Shown here: positions 43,384 to 55,800 of the stretch, in pieces
Position numbering within the stretch: the stretch's first letter is position 1
Layout of the letters: each line of letters starts with the position of its first letter
Assembly: GCF_036669915.1 (NCBI RefSeq)
Contig: NC_089312.1
Span: forward strand, 14,237,289-14,301,288
DNA from: Pocillopora verrucosa
Lineage: Eukaryota > Cnidaria > Anthozoa > Scleractinia > Pocilloporidae
DNA length: 64,000 nucleotides
Reading direction: 5' to 3'
The notes under the pieces: generated by a model
Seen by the model: the letters and a program-made list of their open reading frames with translations, nothing else
Database searches by the model: none
What the model was told of the DNA's origin: nothing
Made by a program: the position numbers and the translations under genes

Positions 43384-46300
43384 TGGGACACCGAAAAGAA
43401 TGCTTCACGCTTCTTAGAATTTCTCGAAATACTTGAAAATCTGGGGCAGTAACTACAATTGCTTTGTGACGTGTAATTCGCTGTCAGTGTTGGTGACAAT
43501 TGTGATGTCATAATGACTAATAAATTGCGCTCCCAGGACTCCTCTAGGCAGCTGCCTGTCGGGTACTTTTTGGAAATATGTGAAATGCTATCATAAAGAC
43601 GCCGACGACAATACGGATCAGAGGTCTAAACACCATCGAGGTTAGTAGCAGAAACCAGAACAGCCACCAAGATTAACCGTCAATCCTACTCATGTTGTAA
43701 GACGAACATCTGCCAGCCAAGCTAAGATCTAACTAGAGAACGATTTTGTAATAGTTTTAGCGGGAACATATTGAAAAGGTCCAAGATAGAGAGTTCTTGT
43801 CGGAATTTATGCTCATGCCGCGTTCTCGATAATTTAGCTATAATTTCGCCCTGCACTATCACTCTTCAGCAAAGAAAATACCGAATACGAAGTATGTTTT
43901 CAAATAGAAATGAGCTTGGTAGCTGGTGATTGTGGCCGAACCGTTAAGTCAGAGGCGCACTGTTTAGGTTTTTCCATTTTAGTTATTCACGTGGCCATTT
44001 CCCGTCAGATGGGCCCTCCAACGCCTTAATTTTTCTTTCGTGCAAAGTCTGAGTTTCAATAGACATCTGACAATCATCATATATCTTGTTTGGGAAAAGC
44101 GTCTAGACTTCACTATTAACAGAGAAAGAGATATCATCTATAAAAGGGTAAACTGTCATTCTCAAGTGGCTTCTGTGTCGAAACCGAAGTTTTTTTAGCT
44201 GGACAAAGAGCTCTTTTTAATACCTCCTCGAATTCAGCAACACTAGCATTGATCTTTCAGATTGCTCAGTTCTCGACTCAAAATCTACGGAAATATATTT
44301 ACTGACCCAGTAGGATATTCCTCGAACGTTGTTTTATCTCCGCGATGAAATGTTTCCTCTAATTGCTTTTCTTTTCATGCTGAAAGGGTTGAACCCCCCA
44401 GGACAATTTAATGTCTTTTTAATCACTTTTCAAGAGACATTTTCCCATAATAACCGATTGTTTTTTATTCTCATTTAAATGACTTTCGTTTTAGCCATTT
44501 TTTAGTTCAATAATTATGGCCCCTCTTAAAAAAAACATGTACCAGAGAAATTATTTTTCACAATAATAATATGTCTGATTTAAAAAAAAAAAAACCAAAA
44601 AAAAAAAACAAGGACTCGAGTAAGGATCTAACTCATATCGAGCGATATCTATGGGTATAGATATTTCGCCGTTTCTTATGCCTTTACGGTGCTGGTGAAT
44701 TGAAAATGGTCGAATTTCTTCTTTCTATCTTTCTTTCTTCTAAGTTAATTGGTAGGGAACAATTTACCGGAAAACTTCTGAAGTAGGATCAAAACTGAAA
44801 AGAGATCGAAATACCGATTGTATGTTTATGGTTAGGTTTTTGTGTCATGAACGGTTTTTCACGCTCGGTTTTCAAATTCAAATTTGTTTGAACACATAGT
44901 CTTGTGAAAAAAGAACGCATCTGTGTCTTTTGGTTGATCACACGTTGATCCTAAATTAACCATCGAAGGAGGCTCTTTCTCGTGTGATTAATAGCACGGA
45001 TGATCGGATAAACAATTTCGTTTTTGTTTCCCCTTGACGTTGCGTTTTAAAAGTCTAAGTAACAATGTGGTTACAAAATGATGTTAGTAGCCGTCCTTTG
45101 ATCAGATTTCAGAGACGTCAAACCAAAGTCATAATGGGTCGGTGGTGACATGGTCCTAATTATTAAGAATGTCTTGTTGTGGTCTCATTTAATTACGCCT
45201 TTTACCTCCCGTACATTGAAAAAACCGCAATGTTGTCGCTAAATTAATCTTTTTGAACTGTCTTTGAATTGGTCAAAATAGCATGTGGCTTGAATAGGAA
45301 GTTATTAATGTTGCTTTTGCGATACATGTACTTCAGGATGACCTCGAACAAAAAAAATGAAAATTCCAAACTTTTCTTTCTTTCTATCGAAGCATTTATA
45401 GGCATGTCACATGTTTGGTTAACTTTAAACGCAATACGTACTGTCTCGTCTGACAGAAAAAAAAATGACTTGAAATCCGTGCGGCATTGTCTGTGTACGA
45501 CCTCAGCTTCTTGCCAGAATCCTTAGTTGAACAAAATGTCGCGAGCTTCCCTGCCTTGAAAATCGTAGTGAAGACATTTCTCTTCCTGACGCCAAGCATT
45601 GTCCACAAATGCGTGATTTAAATTGATGATTCCTTATACTGTGATTGCTTTTCGTGTCATTTTTGTGCGATAATTTCTTCTTAAAGCAGCAAAGGATATC
45701 AAAGACCAGAGAAAGATACAACGCACCAACCAAAATCATGTCCAAATTAAAATGAAAGTTTTCCATACCACGTAACTCCAAATGCTATTTTTTCGTGTTG
45801 AGGCCGAAGTAGATACTTTCCCAAGCATACAGACCACGGGCCGAGCTGTATTTGCTGTGAGTCGTTCTCTGTCTAATTACGCGAAACCTCAGGGAATTTT
45901 ACGGTGCTATTAATATGTGTATTTTGCAAGCTGTTCTACTTTTCCCATCAACAAGCACTTGCACTATTTAATAAGTACATTCTAGCAGAAGAAACAATTG
46001 CAAATTAACAATAATTATCGGAAGGAAGGCTTTCGACTCTCGAAAATGCTCAAGAGCATCAAGTTGAAAGGAAACGTACATGATAGGCGAACTGAGGAAA
46101 AGTAGTGTAATAATGGACGAAATCTGCAGTTGTTATAAAAAAAGTATGACAGTAAGGGGCTATTAAATATTCATCATAAAAGGAAACTCGGACTTGTCTA
46201 CTTTCTTTCTTATTTGGAGAATAATTTACGACGTTCCTTTTAAACTCCGGGGGTTCATTTTGAAGATTAGAAATACATTTATAGACGGATTCATCGACCT

Positions 46301-47917
46301 CTCGTCTCACGGCACGCTTTGTGGTATTGTTGGAAAAAATTACTAATGATAAAATTATGGAGAAAAGAAAAATTTGACAGTCGACGAGAATAGAGAAAAA
46401 TATGGAAAATTCCATTTTCCTCCCAAGAACAGAGCAATAAGATTTTATGTAAATAGACTGGACTTAAAGTTAAGCTCACTGTCTCCAGTAACGTTGTAAT
46501 TCACCATAAAAACGGGGATATTTCTTTCTTGAATTGTTCACTCATGTAATGTAAACAATATGGGAGACCGAAATGTAGGTAATATCCTTCGACGAGAAGT
46601 TTCGTCATTAGCAGCCATTGTTTCATATAGTGGTTAATATGTAGATGTAATGCTTTTGTGGGAAAATCTAGTAGAAGGCAATCTGGAGATTAAAATGGAT
46701 GACGCAACACTCCTTAAATTGTTTGTGCGATGCAAAAGGTATTAGGATCGTCAGTTAGGTTAAGAGAGAATCTTTTCCTTAGTAAGAGGAAAGAGAGGTA
46801 AGGGAGACCTTTCTTATCTTCACGGCCTTCGGCCAAAAGTAATTTCGTAAAAAGATGCTTCAAACTGCCCATGAAGGCTAAAAAATATCACACACTCGTC
46901 GATTAACATTTCATTTAACTTTATTGAGATATTCAGACCGAGATGTAATTTGAATGGGCATTTTTCAGAGTTTTATTCGTAACCCTCATAGATTTTGTTC
47001 GTCCCATGTCAACAATTATCAACCACGAACACATAGTGTGGTCTGTCTGTGCTTTGAACAGTACTTTGCACATTCTTTACCACATGTTAACAAAGACAAA
47101 CCTTCCAATCTCTAATCCGGATTGACACGAACATGGTAATATTTATGAAAACGTAGTACATGTACATATTAGCTTAACTTTCAAAACCAAACATTCTTAT
47201 CAATAGGGTCTTTTAAAGGCAAATTTGACTGTTGGTTGTGCAAGAGCGTTGAAAACTCGTTTCCTATGGGAGGTCGAGTAAGCGTGGTTCAACTGTAAAT
47301 AATTTTCGGTTTTTAAAAAACCAAGCGACTCTTTTCCCTATTTTGGGCTTTGAGCTTTGCAGACAGATCTGATCGCTGACCTCTGGATGACCCCCATTGA
47401 GATATCTATTTGCTAAACGTGATCGCTGTATTCGTCCTCACACCAGACAAACAACAGTGTGGCATTTTGTCAAGAACACTTTCTGTACGGATATTCACTG
47501 TTTTTTCCCATATGTCATCTGAAAACTGTGAACCTCGCTAAAATCTACCTTCGCGTACCTTCGCTCAAAACATGCCACCAACGAAGTCGCCCAACCATCT
47601 GCAGCGGAGATAGATCAGTGGCGTTCCAAGGGTTCATGGGGCTAAAATATAATAAAGCATAAAGCTTCCACTTTCTCATTTTCAGCCACACAAGTTGCTG
47701 TTTCTGTTATTTTTAGAAGAAATAAGGAGGAGTTAATGGGGCGACGGTAGAAAAAGTCGCCTTTTTATTCCCTGCCCTTCTCGATTGCCACAACCTTAAA
47801 AACGCAAACTTCTTCTGGTTGTTTAGCATGAAACTGTAAAAAAAAGGCTTTAAGCGGAAAATAAAGCAGCTGCTCAGTTTTGTCAGTTATCCTATAAACT
47901 ATGTTTTAATACAGCAA

Positions 47918-47944
47918 ATGCAAATGCAAATGCAACATGCAAAT
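47918..47944 (+). promoter_or_regulatory. Cluster of three octamer (ATGCAAAT) motifs
   Basis: ATGCAAAT occurs at 47918-47925, 47924-47931 and 47937-47944, the first two overlapping. This octamer is the classic POU-domain (Oct) binding site. It lies 1.8 kb upstream of the receptor's first exon. It may equally be a short tandem repeat of GCAAAT. Confidence 0.4.
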
Positions 47945-49403
47945 CCGGAAATATAATTTCTTGCAACTGCGCGACAATTTGCTAAATGAAACGCGAACTG
48001 CCGGAGAATAAAGGCACTGATCAATCTGATGATAATGATGAGTCTTGATTGAAAAAATTGAAAACATCACCCTCAACAGACGTGAGTCTTTACGGTCGAA
48101 AATCCACAACAATAGACGGCACACATTTCGCCTGCTTTCTTTAATGTTTAACTTCTAGTGGCGTCTCGAAGGTCATTGTTTACATTTCAGAGGAGCTAAC
48201 AATAAGTAGCTAAATTCTATTTTTTAAAATGCAGCGTAATCATTTGAAACTGTCTACTTTCATGGACGAAATTGTACGAAAATGAGTTTTTTACCGAATC
48301 TTAAGTATCTAGATCGCCAACCCTAATAAATAACCGCTTTAGCAGATAAAAATATTCTTTCTCGCGAGAATTAAAGAAAAAAATTCAATTCGGATCAAAG
48401 TAAACAAATCGTCTAAGGAAACTTTGGAAGTGCTTTTTTTCTGCTTGATTTTTTATTTTATTTTCGAACCAATTGGCCAAACGTTTTCGAATTCGGGGCA
48501 CACAGAAATAAACCAATTCCCTTAAAAATTGGCACCGTGTTACTTATAAGATTTTATCAAGTAGTCTGCACAATATGTGCTAACTTTCTGAAGACTGTTT
48601 GCCGAAACAAGACGCAAGCACGTATTAATTTATTAAAGGCACATGAACGGTGACATGAGTAGTTTTCTCTTTTTGTTTTTAGATTGTCATCTCTGTATTT
48701 CCGAAAAAGTTTATTTTCGAATTATGTAGTTTACAAACTTTGAAATGATTTATAGTTTTATAAGGATTAACTCAAAGCATTCGCTTCGATTGTAATTTTC
48801 TGTGACCCACCAGTGAGAGTATCTTGTGACATTTCTAAAACACGATCACACAAATGAAATTTTATATGCTGTTGGATCTGGCCCCTAACTTGCGTGGGGT
48901 CTCCCAACCAATATAGCTTTTTGTGACTACTTCCATTTACGTTTGTTACTTAATTTAATGTCGGGGAATGAGCTGCATCACCACAGCCCAAACCCTAATA
49001 ATTTCAGAATAAGAAATCATACTTACAGTAACCACATTCGAAATGTAAACTAAAGGCAAGTGATACTTTACTAACTGACTAACAGGCTCAGAAAACTAAC
49101 GAAATACTTCATAACACGTTAGCATAGGGTGTGGGAAATTCCTGTCCGGATTTTTAGTCTCTTATCAAAAGGGAAGTTGTTTTCAGCCTTGTGAGGTACT
49201 TTTTTTTTTCCTCAGGACCTCGACCTTTTATTAATTTTCTTGAGTTTTGTGCGACGTACTCAGTTGGGATTCTTGTTTGTTTGATTGTGCCGAAGTTCGC
49301 GTTTCCAGTTGATCAGATTTTATTCGTGTATTTTTTTTAAATCGCTGCGGACAAATTCAGTAGCATGTCAAACCGTAATTGGACTATTATTGGGTTTGAT
49401 CAT

Positions 49404-49437
49404 TGTATGCGTGCGTGTGCGTGTGCGTGTGTGTGTG
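49404..49437. repeat. GT-rich microsatellite
   Basis: GCGTGCGTGTGCGTGTGCGT followed by GTGTGTGTG, about 300 bases upstream of the receptor start codon. Confidence 0.8.
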
Positions 49438-49739
49438 AACGAGCAGACCACAGCTGGTCAAACTGGTAGATAGGCATGCGGAATAATGGCTTTTAGGCAT
49501 GCCTGCAAAGATGAAAAGAATGGCCAGATAAAAACTGCACGAACGAGGAATTATCACGGAAACCTTATGGTGAACTTTGAGAACCTAATCCGAACTTCCG
49601 CTCTGACAGTTAATTAGTTGGTTTATCAACATCTCTTTTGGTCAACTGTCGCTTTTTTCCTTATATCCTCTAATTGAGATTATAATCAAAGTTGTTCAAG
49701 TGGAGTCGGTGGAAATAAGAAATCCGGCTGTTAGTGGCC

Positions 49740-49827
49740 ATGACACTTAGTTCGTTTATACTCAAGGCGGTTCTTCTAGGTGTTCTGGGCGCTCTGGATA
49801 GTGGACGGAGCACTCGTGCGTGTTCAG
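49740..49827 (+). CDS. Receptor exon 1: start codon and signal peptide
   Basis: MTLSSFILKAVLLGVLGALD, a hydrophobic signal peptide, with likely cleavage before or near STRACS. Ends with one base of a codon before donor GTTGGT. Confidence 0.7.
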
Positions 49828-52800
49828 GTTGGTGTGAATCCACCTTAAATATGTCCCACTGATGGTGTCGCCATCTTACTCTGTAAATAACTCAGACAAA
49901 AATATAGTTTCCTCACAGTAACTCTTACTGGTAGTTAAGACTGACTGTAGCACAGGCCTATAACTAATGGAAAAATTGTAGAACTTCAAATATATCTGAG
50001 CTTAAGTTATCAGTCCTAATTTTTAGTTATCAGACATCAGTTATATTGTTCAGTTATTTAGTGACCCAAGGAGACTCTAATTTGTTCTTCATTCCTCCTC
50101 AAGCAGGGGCTTTTTATTTTCCGTTACCTAGGGGTCAATTGTCAAGCCTGCATTAGATGTCAACATTTTCCTCACTTTCCTGATGCAAAGGCTAGCTTTT
50201 ACAATTCAAACATTTCTGTAGCTTTCGAGCTCAGAGAGAAAATAAGAGTTACTGGTATTTACCCATTGATTTTTTGTGCTTGATACAAAAGTGGTGGGTA
50301 TACCACATGCTTTAAAGCTTTTTCGATCAGAAGAATACCTGATATGTATGAAAATTCACAGTATAGCTATTTTTTAAAGGTAAAAGTAAGTTTGGCCTTT
50401 GTATCACTCTATTATCAATATAGTTGGTAAACATTGCTCCCCAGTTTCTACTTCTAATTTTCACCCATGATATTTAGTCTCTATGTACAAAAAGCTTGTG
50501 TGTAACTGCATCAGAGCATTGCTGTAGGCTGGCAGGTAAATTACTTCTTAGTAAGTATTGATTCTGACACACAAAATGAATTTTTTTCATGTGGCAGCAA
50601 CATTTTACAAATATGAAATGGTGCATTCAAATATATTGCGCATTGTGTCACAGGAGTTGAGCTGTAAGTGAAAGTCTTATAGTTTCCCAAACTTACTCAG
50701 CGTTTGAGATTTTATTTTCATCACTAAGAATTATCTCCATTCATACTAAAAACACTAATCTCAAAAACCGTTCGAATAACTTATGTTAAAAATTCAGAAC
50801 GTATTGCTCATATTATCAGGCTCAAAACAATGTAACAGAACTCACATTATCCAAGATGACTCTTATTTGTTGTGTTTTGTGCGTAGTTTACTCTATGAAA
50901 TTCTCAAGGCCCAACGCCTTACGAGTTGAGTAGATTGTTAGCTTCTAAAGCAGCTGTTTTTGTCTAGTTTTATGTTAAAAGTAGTTCTTGAAATTTACTG
51001 CGATTGAGGTGACGAGTTTAAGGAGTTAAGATAAAAACAACACGTATTTAGATTTCAACGAACAACACCAGAACTTTTCAGTTTACTCTGAATGGAAAAC
51101 TGAGATTTAACAGAAATAACTCTCCGATTTCAGTTCCTGACATCCGTGGAAAGAATGGAAGCGAGCCCAGAAAGGTCATCAAGGTTAACAGCGGGAAGAA
51201 TGAAAGACTCCCGTGCTGGATCAAGATCATTGATCCGAACCAAACGTTAAAGTATTACTGGCTCAAGGACAATCAGACACTCAGCGGAGGTCATCAACGT
51301 ACAGTCAGACGCTCACAGTTCGTCATTAGATACCTAAGGATACGAAAGGCGAAGAAAGAGGACGCCGGCTTTTACACCTGTGTCGTGGTGAGCGACTGCG
51401 GCGAAAGTAATCACACAATACAGCTCATTGTTAAAGGTATGTGAACTTCATAGGCTATGTTCTATGATATGTCAAAGATTCAGTTGATAGATGCATCAAA
51501 GTCACTTGTCTTATTATAGCCACCTCTTTATCAAGATTAATGCGTTTTCTTTCTCTGAGTAATTTTTATGCGATTTTAGAGGAGACAAAGCCTCAAGACT
51601 TTGTGTCGTCATACATACTAGTGCTAATGAGCGAGCCGGTAAAGTACACATTCACTTTGCTTGTGATATTCTTTTTCGTGTAAATCAGTTTTTCCAAAAG
51701 AAATTTTTTTTGTAAATCAGTTTTTCCAAGAAGAATTTTTCAATAAATTTCTGAATGGAAATCCTGTTAGTTTTTCGTTGCAATTTTCTTGAAGCAAAAA
51801 CATGGCAACTTTTCCTTCTCGGAAAGCAGTTTGGGGAATTCTTGTCACTTTTACCTTGTAGCGAAAAATAAAGGCTTAAAAAACGACTCAATTAGTTAGA
51901 TAATCGGTTTATACCATAGCACGAGTTCGAGCCCGAGTCAAGTTTGAGTCAGAAGTCAATTTCGAGTCACCATAAATTTTCCTTTGTTTTGATTTTAAGC
52001 TTTTTTTTTCTATTTTCGTTTTGAGATCTGTGTCAATATGATCATGGTACCAGGAATACAAGAACACTTACTTTTAAGCTTAAAACGTTTTTCACGGCCG
52101 TTGATTCCCAGCTGCGTTCAAAAGAAGTAAACATTCCAAGGTATATACGAGTTTCTCCAAAAGATTCCGACTTTTTAATTGCACACCTCTGAGGCAGACA
52201 GCCTTTTTCAACGACAAACTGAGTAAACTGACTCAGAGTATGAAAAAGAATCGCAGCTCTGATTTACATCCACAGGGATCCCATACAAGCTATCTCATTC
52301 TCTCCTGAACCAAAATTGTGGGGAACAGATATCATTTCTCTGTAAAACATTTGTTTTAGCAGAATGACCATGCCAAAATTTTCTTAGTTTTTCTCGTGAT
52401 ATACGGCTTTCGCTTGTTCAAAATTTTCGAAGCATCACAAAGTTGTCGAGCCATGTTACATAATGTGTGGACTACACTGTGTCTAGTTGGAAGCTCGAGT
52501 TCAATTTTTTCGTAGTTAGAGCATCAGTCGTGGTCACCACCGGGGTTTTGATATGTCTTGACTTTGAAACGTGTTGTAAACTTCGCGACAAATCTGTAAC
52601 ACTATAAGCGGTCTAAGAACGCTTATCAGCGATTCAGAATTCGAGAATTCTTGTCTGTGGTAGGATCGAAACAGACCAAATAAGCTGTTTCGACTGAAGT
52701 GAAAGGTAAACAACATAGTTTAAGAACGAGTTTGTTCTAATTTTTTGGGCGGCTTCCATAATAGTGTATTGTCATACGATGTTATTTTACAGAGAGGGCA

Positions 52801-55800
52801 AAAATTAAAGTTGACTCGAACTTGACTTGGGCTCGAAGTTGACTCGTGAAACGGTTTAACTCTAGTTTACCGCGCAAGTTGTGTCTAAGTTATTTTATAA
52901 TTCGAGAAAGTGCTATTATCAATTTTGAGTCAGAAACAACCTGTGACTCTATTGACCTTACTCTATGATTGGTTGAGAGAACTCGCGCCAACATCGCAAC
53001 CCACTCGGTTGCAAAAGTGAGACCGATTACGTTTTTGTCGTCGGCGTCTACCCTTACGTCAGGCAGTTGTGGCCTGTTTTATTTACTTTCTTTTTTTTGA
53101 GTTTCCAGAAGCTTTTTATATAATTTTCCTGCCTTGTCTGTTTTTGGGATTATTTTGATTTGACTTTCCAAGACATGAGCGAAATGTGCTCTGTCAAGAG
53201 TTAAATCACTGAGATCACTGATAAAACGGGCTATGTCATGCTACAGGTTTGCGCACTGAGCTCTTCCTGTTTGTCGCTTCAGTGTGACTCATGTTTGTTT
53301 AGTCACCTTCTGTAGTGTTTGATGCAAGACAATCAATGCAATCAATAAACTGTGTCCTGTATGCTTGAAATGTAAAACTGGCAACGGCGCTGGAGATTCA
53401 TTCGCTGTTAAGGTGATCACTTGCACAACACGATCCTGAAGTTTCTAGGCAACGTTTCAAGATAAAAATGAATAACGGTTGCCAATGTGGCTTTGCACTT
53501 CGGTAAATAGGGAAATGAGACAATAGCAAAACTCAAATATGCAGCAACTTGTTGTCAATATCGAGCAAAGAAGCTACAAGCGGTCTGAAAGGTTCCTTTC
53601 CTTGAATTGCTTAACATTTTTAAGAAGGATAGGTTTCCCTTCTAAATTTTTCTCAAAAACTGTTCTTTTGACTCCTTTAGCTCAGCGCTAGGAAAAATGC
53701 GTTGTAGTTGGCTAAAAATTTTCCTTCATCCTTCCAAGTTACACCACATGATGTAAACTTGGAGAACTATAATCCCAGAATTGAAGAGTCGGTAGTGTTT
53801 TCAGACTAGAACAACATCCCAGGATTTAATGGATTGTATGGAACTCTAAGGTAGTGGCTGCCATTGGCCCGTTTTTTCTTACCCGTTTCTTGATTCATTG
53901 TATGCATGCGTGAGTCGTGACGTAGCCTCTCTAACTGACTAAACTCTATGCTCAGGAAAACGGCACAAAGTTTAATCAAAGTTAACAAAAAGTGTTCAAG
54001 ATTACCGTGAGATGTCGAAATTCGTGGAGGTAGCCGTTTCAATAAATAATTTCAGCGGAAATGATAGCTATAGATCTACTTCTATGGAATATGCTTACTT
54101 AGCCTTGCATGCAGCCTTAGCATATTCCATCGAAAAAGATTTACGAAATAAAACCAGAAACTTCCCTTATGTTAAAAAGTAACTAAAAATTAGAAAAAAT
54201 GTGTGGAAATTCGACTTTCAGACTCCGCCATTTTCAAACTTCTCCCCGCAATCGAAAAGATTCCTTTGGCGGACAGATATGATCAGTAGCTTGATTGACT
54301 GTTTTGAATGAATACCAATCTAAAATGGAATGGAGAAGCCTTAATTTTGGCGCGGTCAAACCAATCAAATACCAGCAATGGCCAAGTTTCATGCAGACGA
54401 TGTTGATATGCTTAATCCTTGGAGATAAACATTTTCATATCATTTACGGCACATTATCGACTGAGCTTTGAAAATTCATCTTCTCTTTCAAATGTTAATT
54501 CATCCACATTTCCTTGTAGTTTTGATAATACGGTAGATACATGATTTAATGAGTGTAATTAGTTGTTAAAATACAGCCTATTTTTCTTTCTTTTAGAAGC
54601 CAAAACCTGCAAAGCAAACCAGTTTACTTGTGCCGATAAGAGTTGTATTTCATTGTTTTGGAAGTGTGATGGTCGTCATGATTGCCATGATAGGTCAGAT
54701 GAAAATGGATGTCCAACAACGGCTCCCCTGGTTTGTTCAAAAGAAATGTTTCGCTGTGACGGAGACTGCATACAAGGTCATTTGCAATGTGATGGAAAAA
54801 ACGATTGTGCAGATGGATCCGATGAGAGAGGATGTGGTGAGTATAGAAATAGTTCATTCATGAATGAGAAGGTGTGGAAGATGCTTGTGTTAAGAATTTT
54901 TTTTTCTGATGAGAACGAAAAAGAAAATACTGAAGTTAAGGAAAAATCTATCGATAAGTTTTTATAAAAAGTATAACTATTGTTTTCGACCAGACATTGA
55001 ATATTTAAATTTTCTTGTTTCTTATGCTGCAGCTGCACCCCAGTTGAGGCGGTCGTCTCCTCCAAGGCTCGTTGAACAAATGAGACAAAAGGAAGTCAAG
55101 CTGATCTGTAACGTGAGCGATGCTAAAAATTACATTTGGTATACGGATGAAAGAAAGATTCATCTGCCCTCTGATCGGTATTTTGTAAAATCACATTGGT
55201 ATCTGCAAATTACGGACGTTTTTAAATCGGACAGTGGAACGTTTGTTTACTTGGCCTCCAGTAGTTATGGAAAATTAAATTGCACAGTGAGGTTGATTGT
55301 TGAAGGTAAGAGTTTTTGAAATTTTGAACAAATATTAAATTGGATTAGTTGTTTGTGTGATGATTTGATTTCGTTTCCTCTTAATATAACAGAAAAAGAA
55401 AGAAAATACTGAAGTGGAGGAAAAATCTATCGATGAGTTTTATGAAAAGTACAGCTTTTGTTTATGACCCAACACTGAATATTTTCGAAAACTTTCCTGC
55501 TTAAGCGAGCTATTTTTTGTTTTTGTTTTCTTTTATACGTGTGTCAAAAAGCTGGTATCTCTGGAGCAGATCAAAGATCATTTAATTTAACATCGAATTC
55601 GAGAGGAGAGCTGTGATCTTGGCTATTGGAAAACTATTTGATATTTAAACATTCTATAGTTGGAGTTGAAAATTGTATTTTGGTATAAAGCTGTCTCAGT
55701 GCTATTCTTCTTGTCCAGCTTTTGAGTTAAAAGGAAACGTTTTGCAAGGATGATATGAAAAAAAGAAAGGGAATTTGTCTATTAGCTCAGGGGTATTAGT

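Larger units (their letters stand above)
43384..49739. other. Gene desert upstream of the Ig/LDLa/TIR receptor
   Basis: 6.3 kb without a recognisable gene. It contains A-rich runs (44580-44610), an ATGCAAAT cluster (47918-47944) and a (GTGCGT)n/(GT)n tract (49404-49437). Two minus-strand frames with hydrophobic N-terminal ends (46059-46415 and 45503-45781) could be small secreted or membrane proteins. They lack splice support, domains or a convincing promoter and are left uncalled. Confidence 0.5.

Noticed and set aside
42905..43417. 170-codon plus-strand frame
   Set aside because: Lies opposite the Lys-rich gene and shows no domain or signal of its own.
46059..46415. Minus-strand frame with a hydrophobic N-terminus
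   Set aside because: Could be a small secreted protein, but no clear splice donor, domain or cysteine pattern; kept only as a note in the gene desert.
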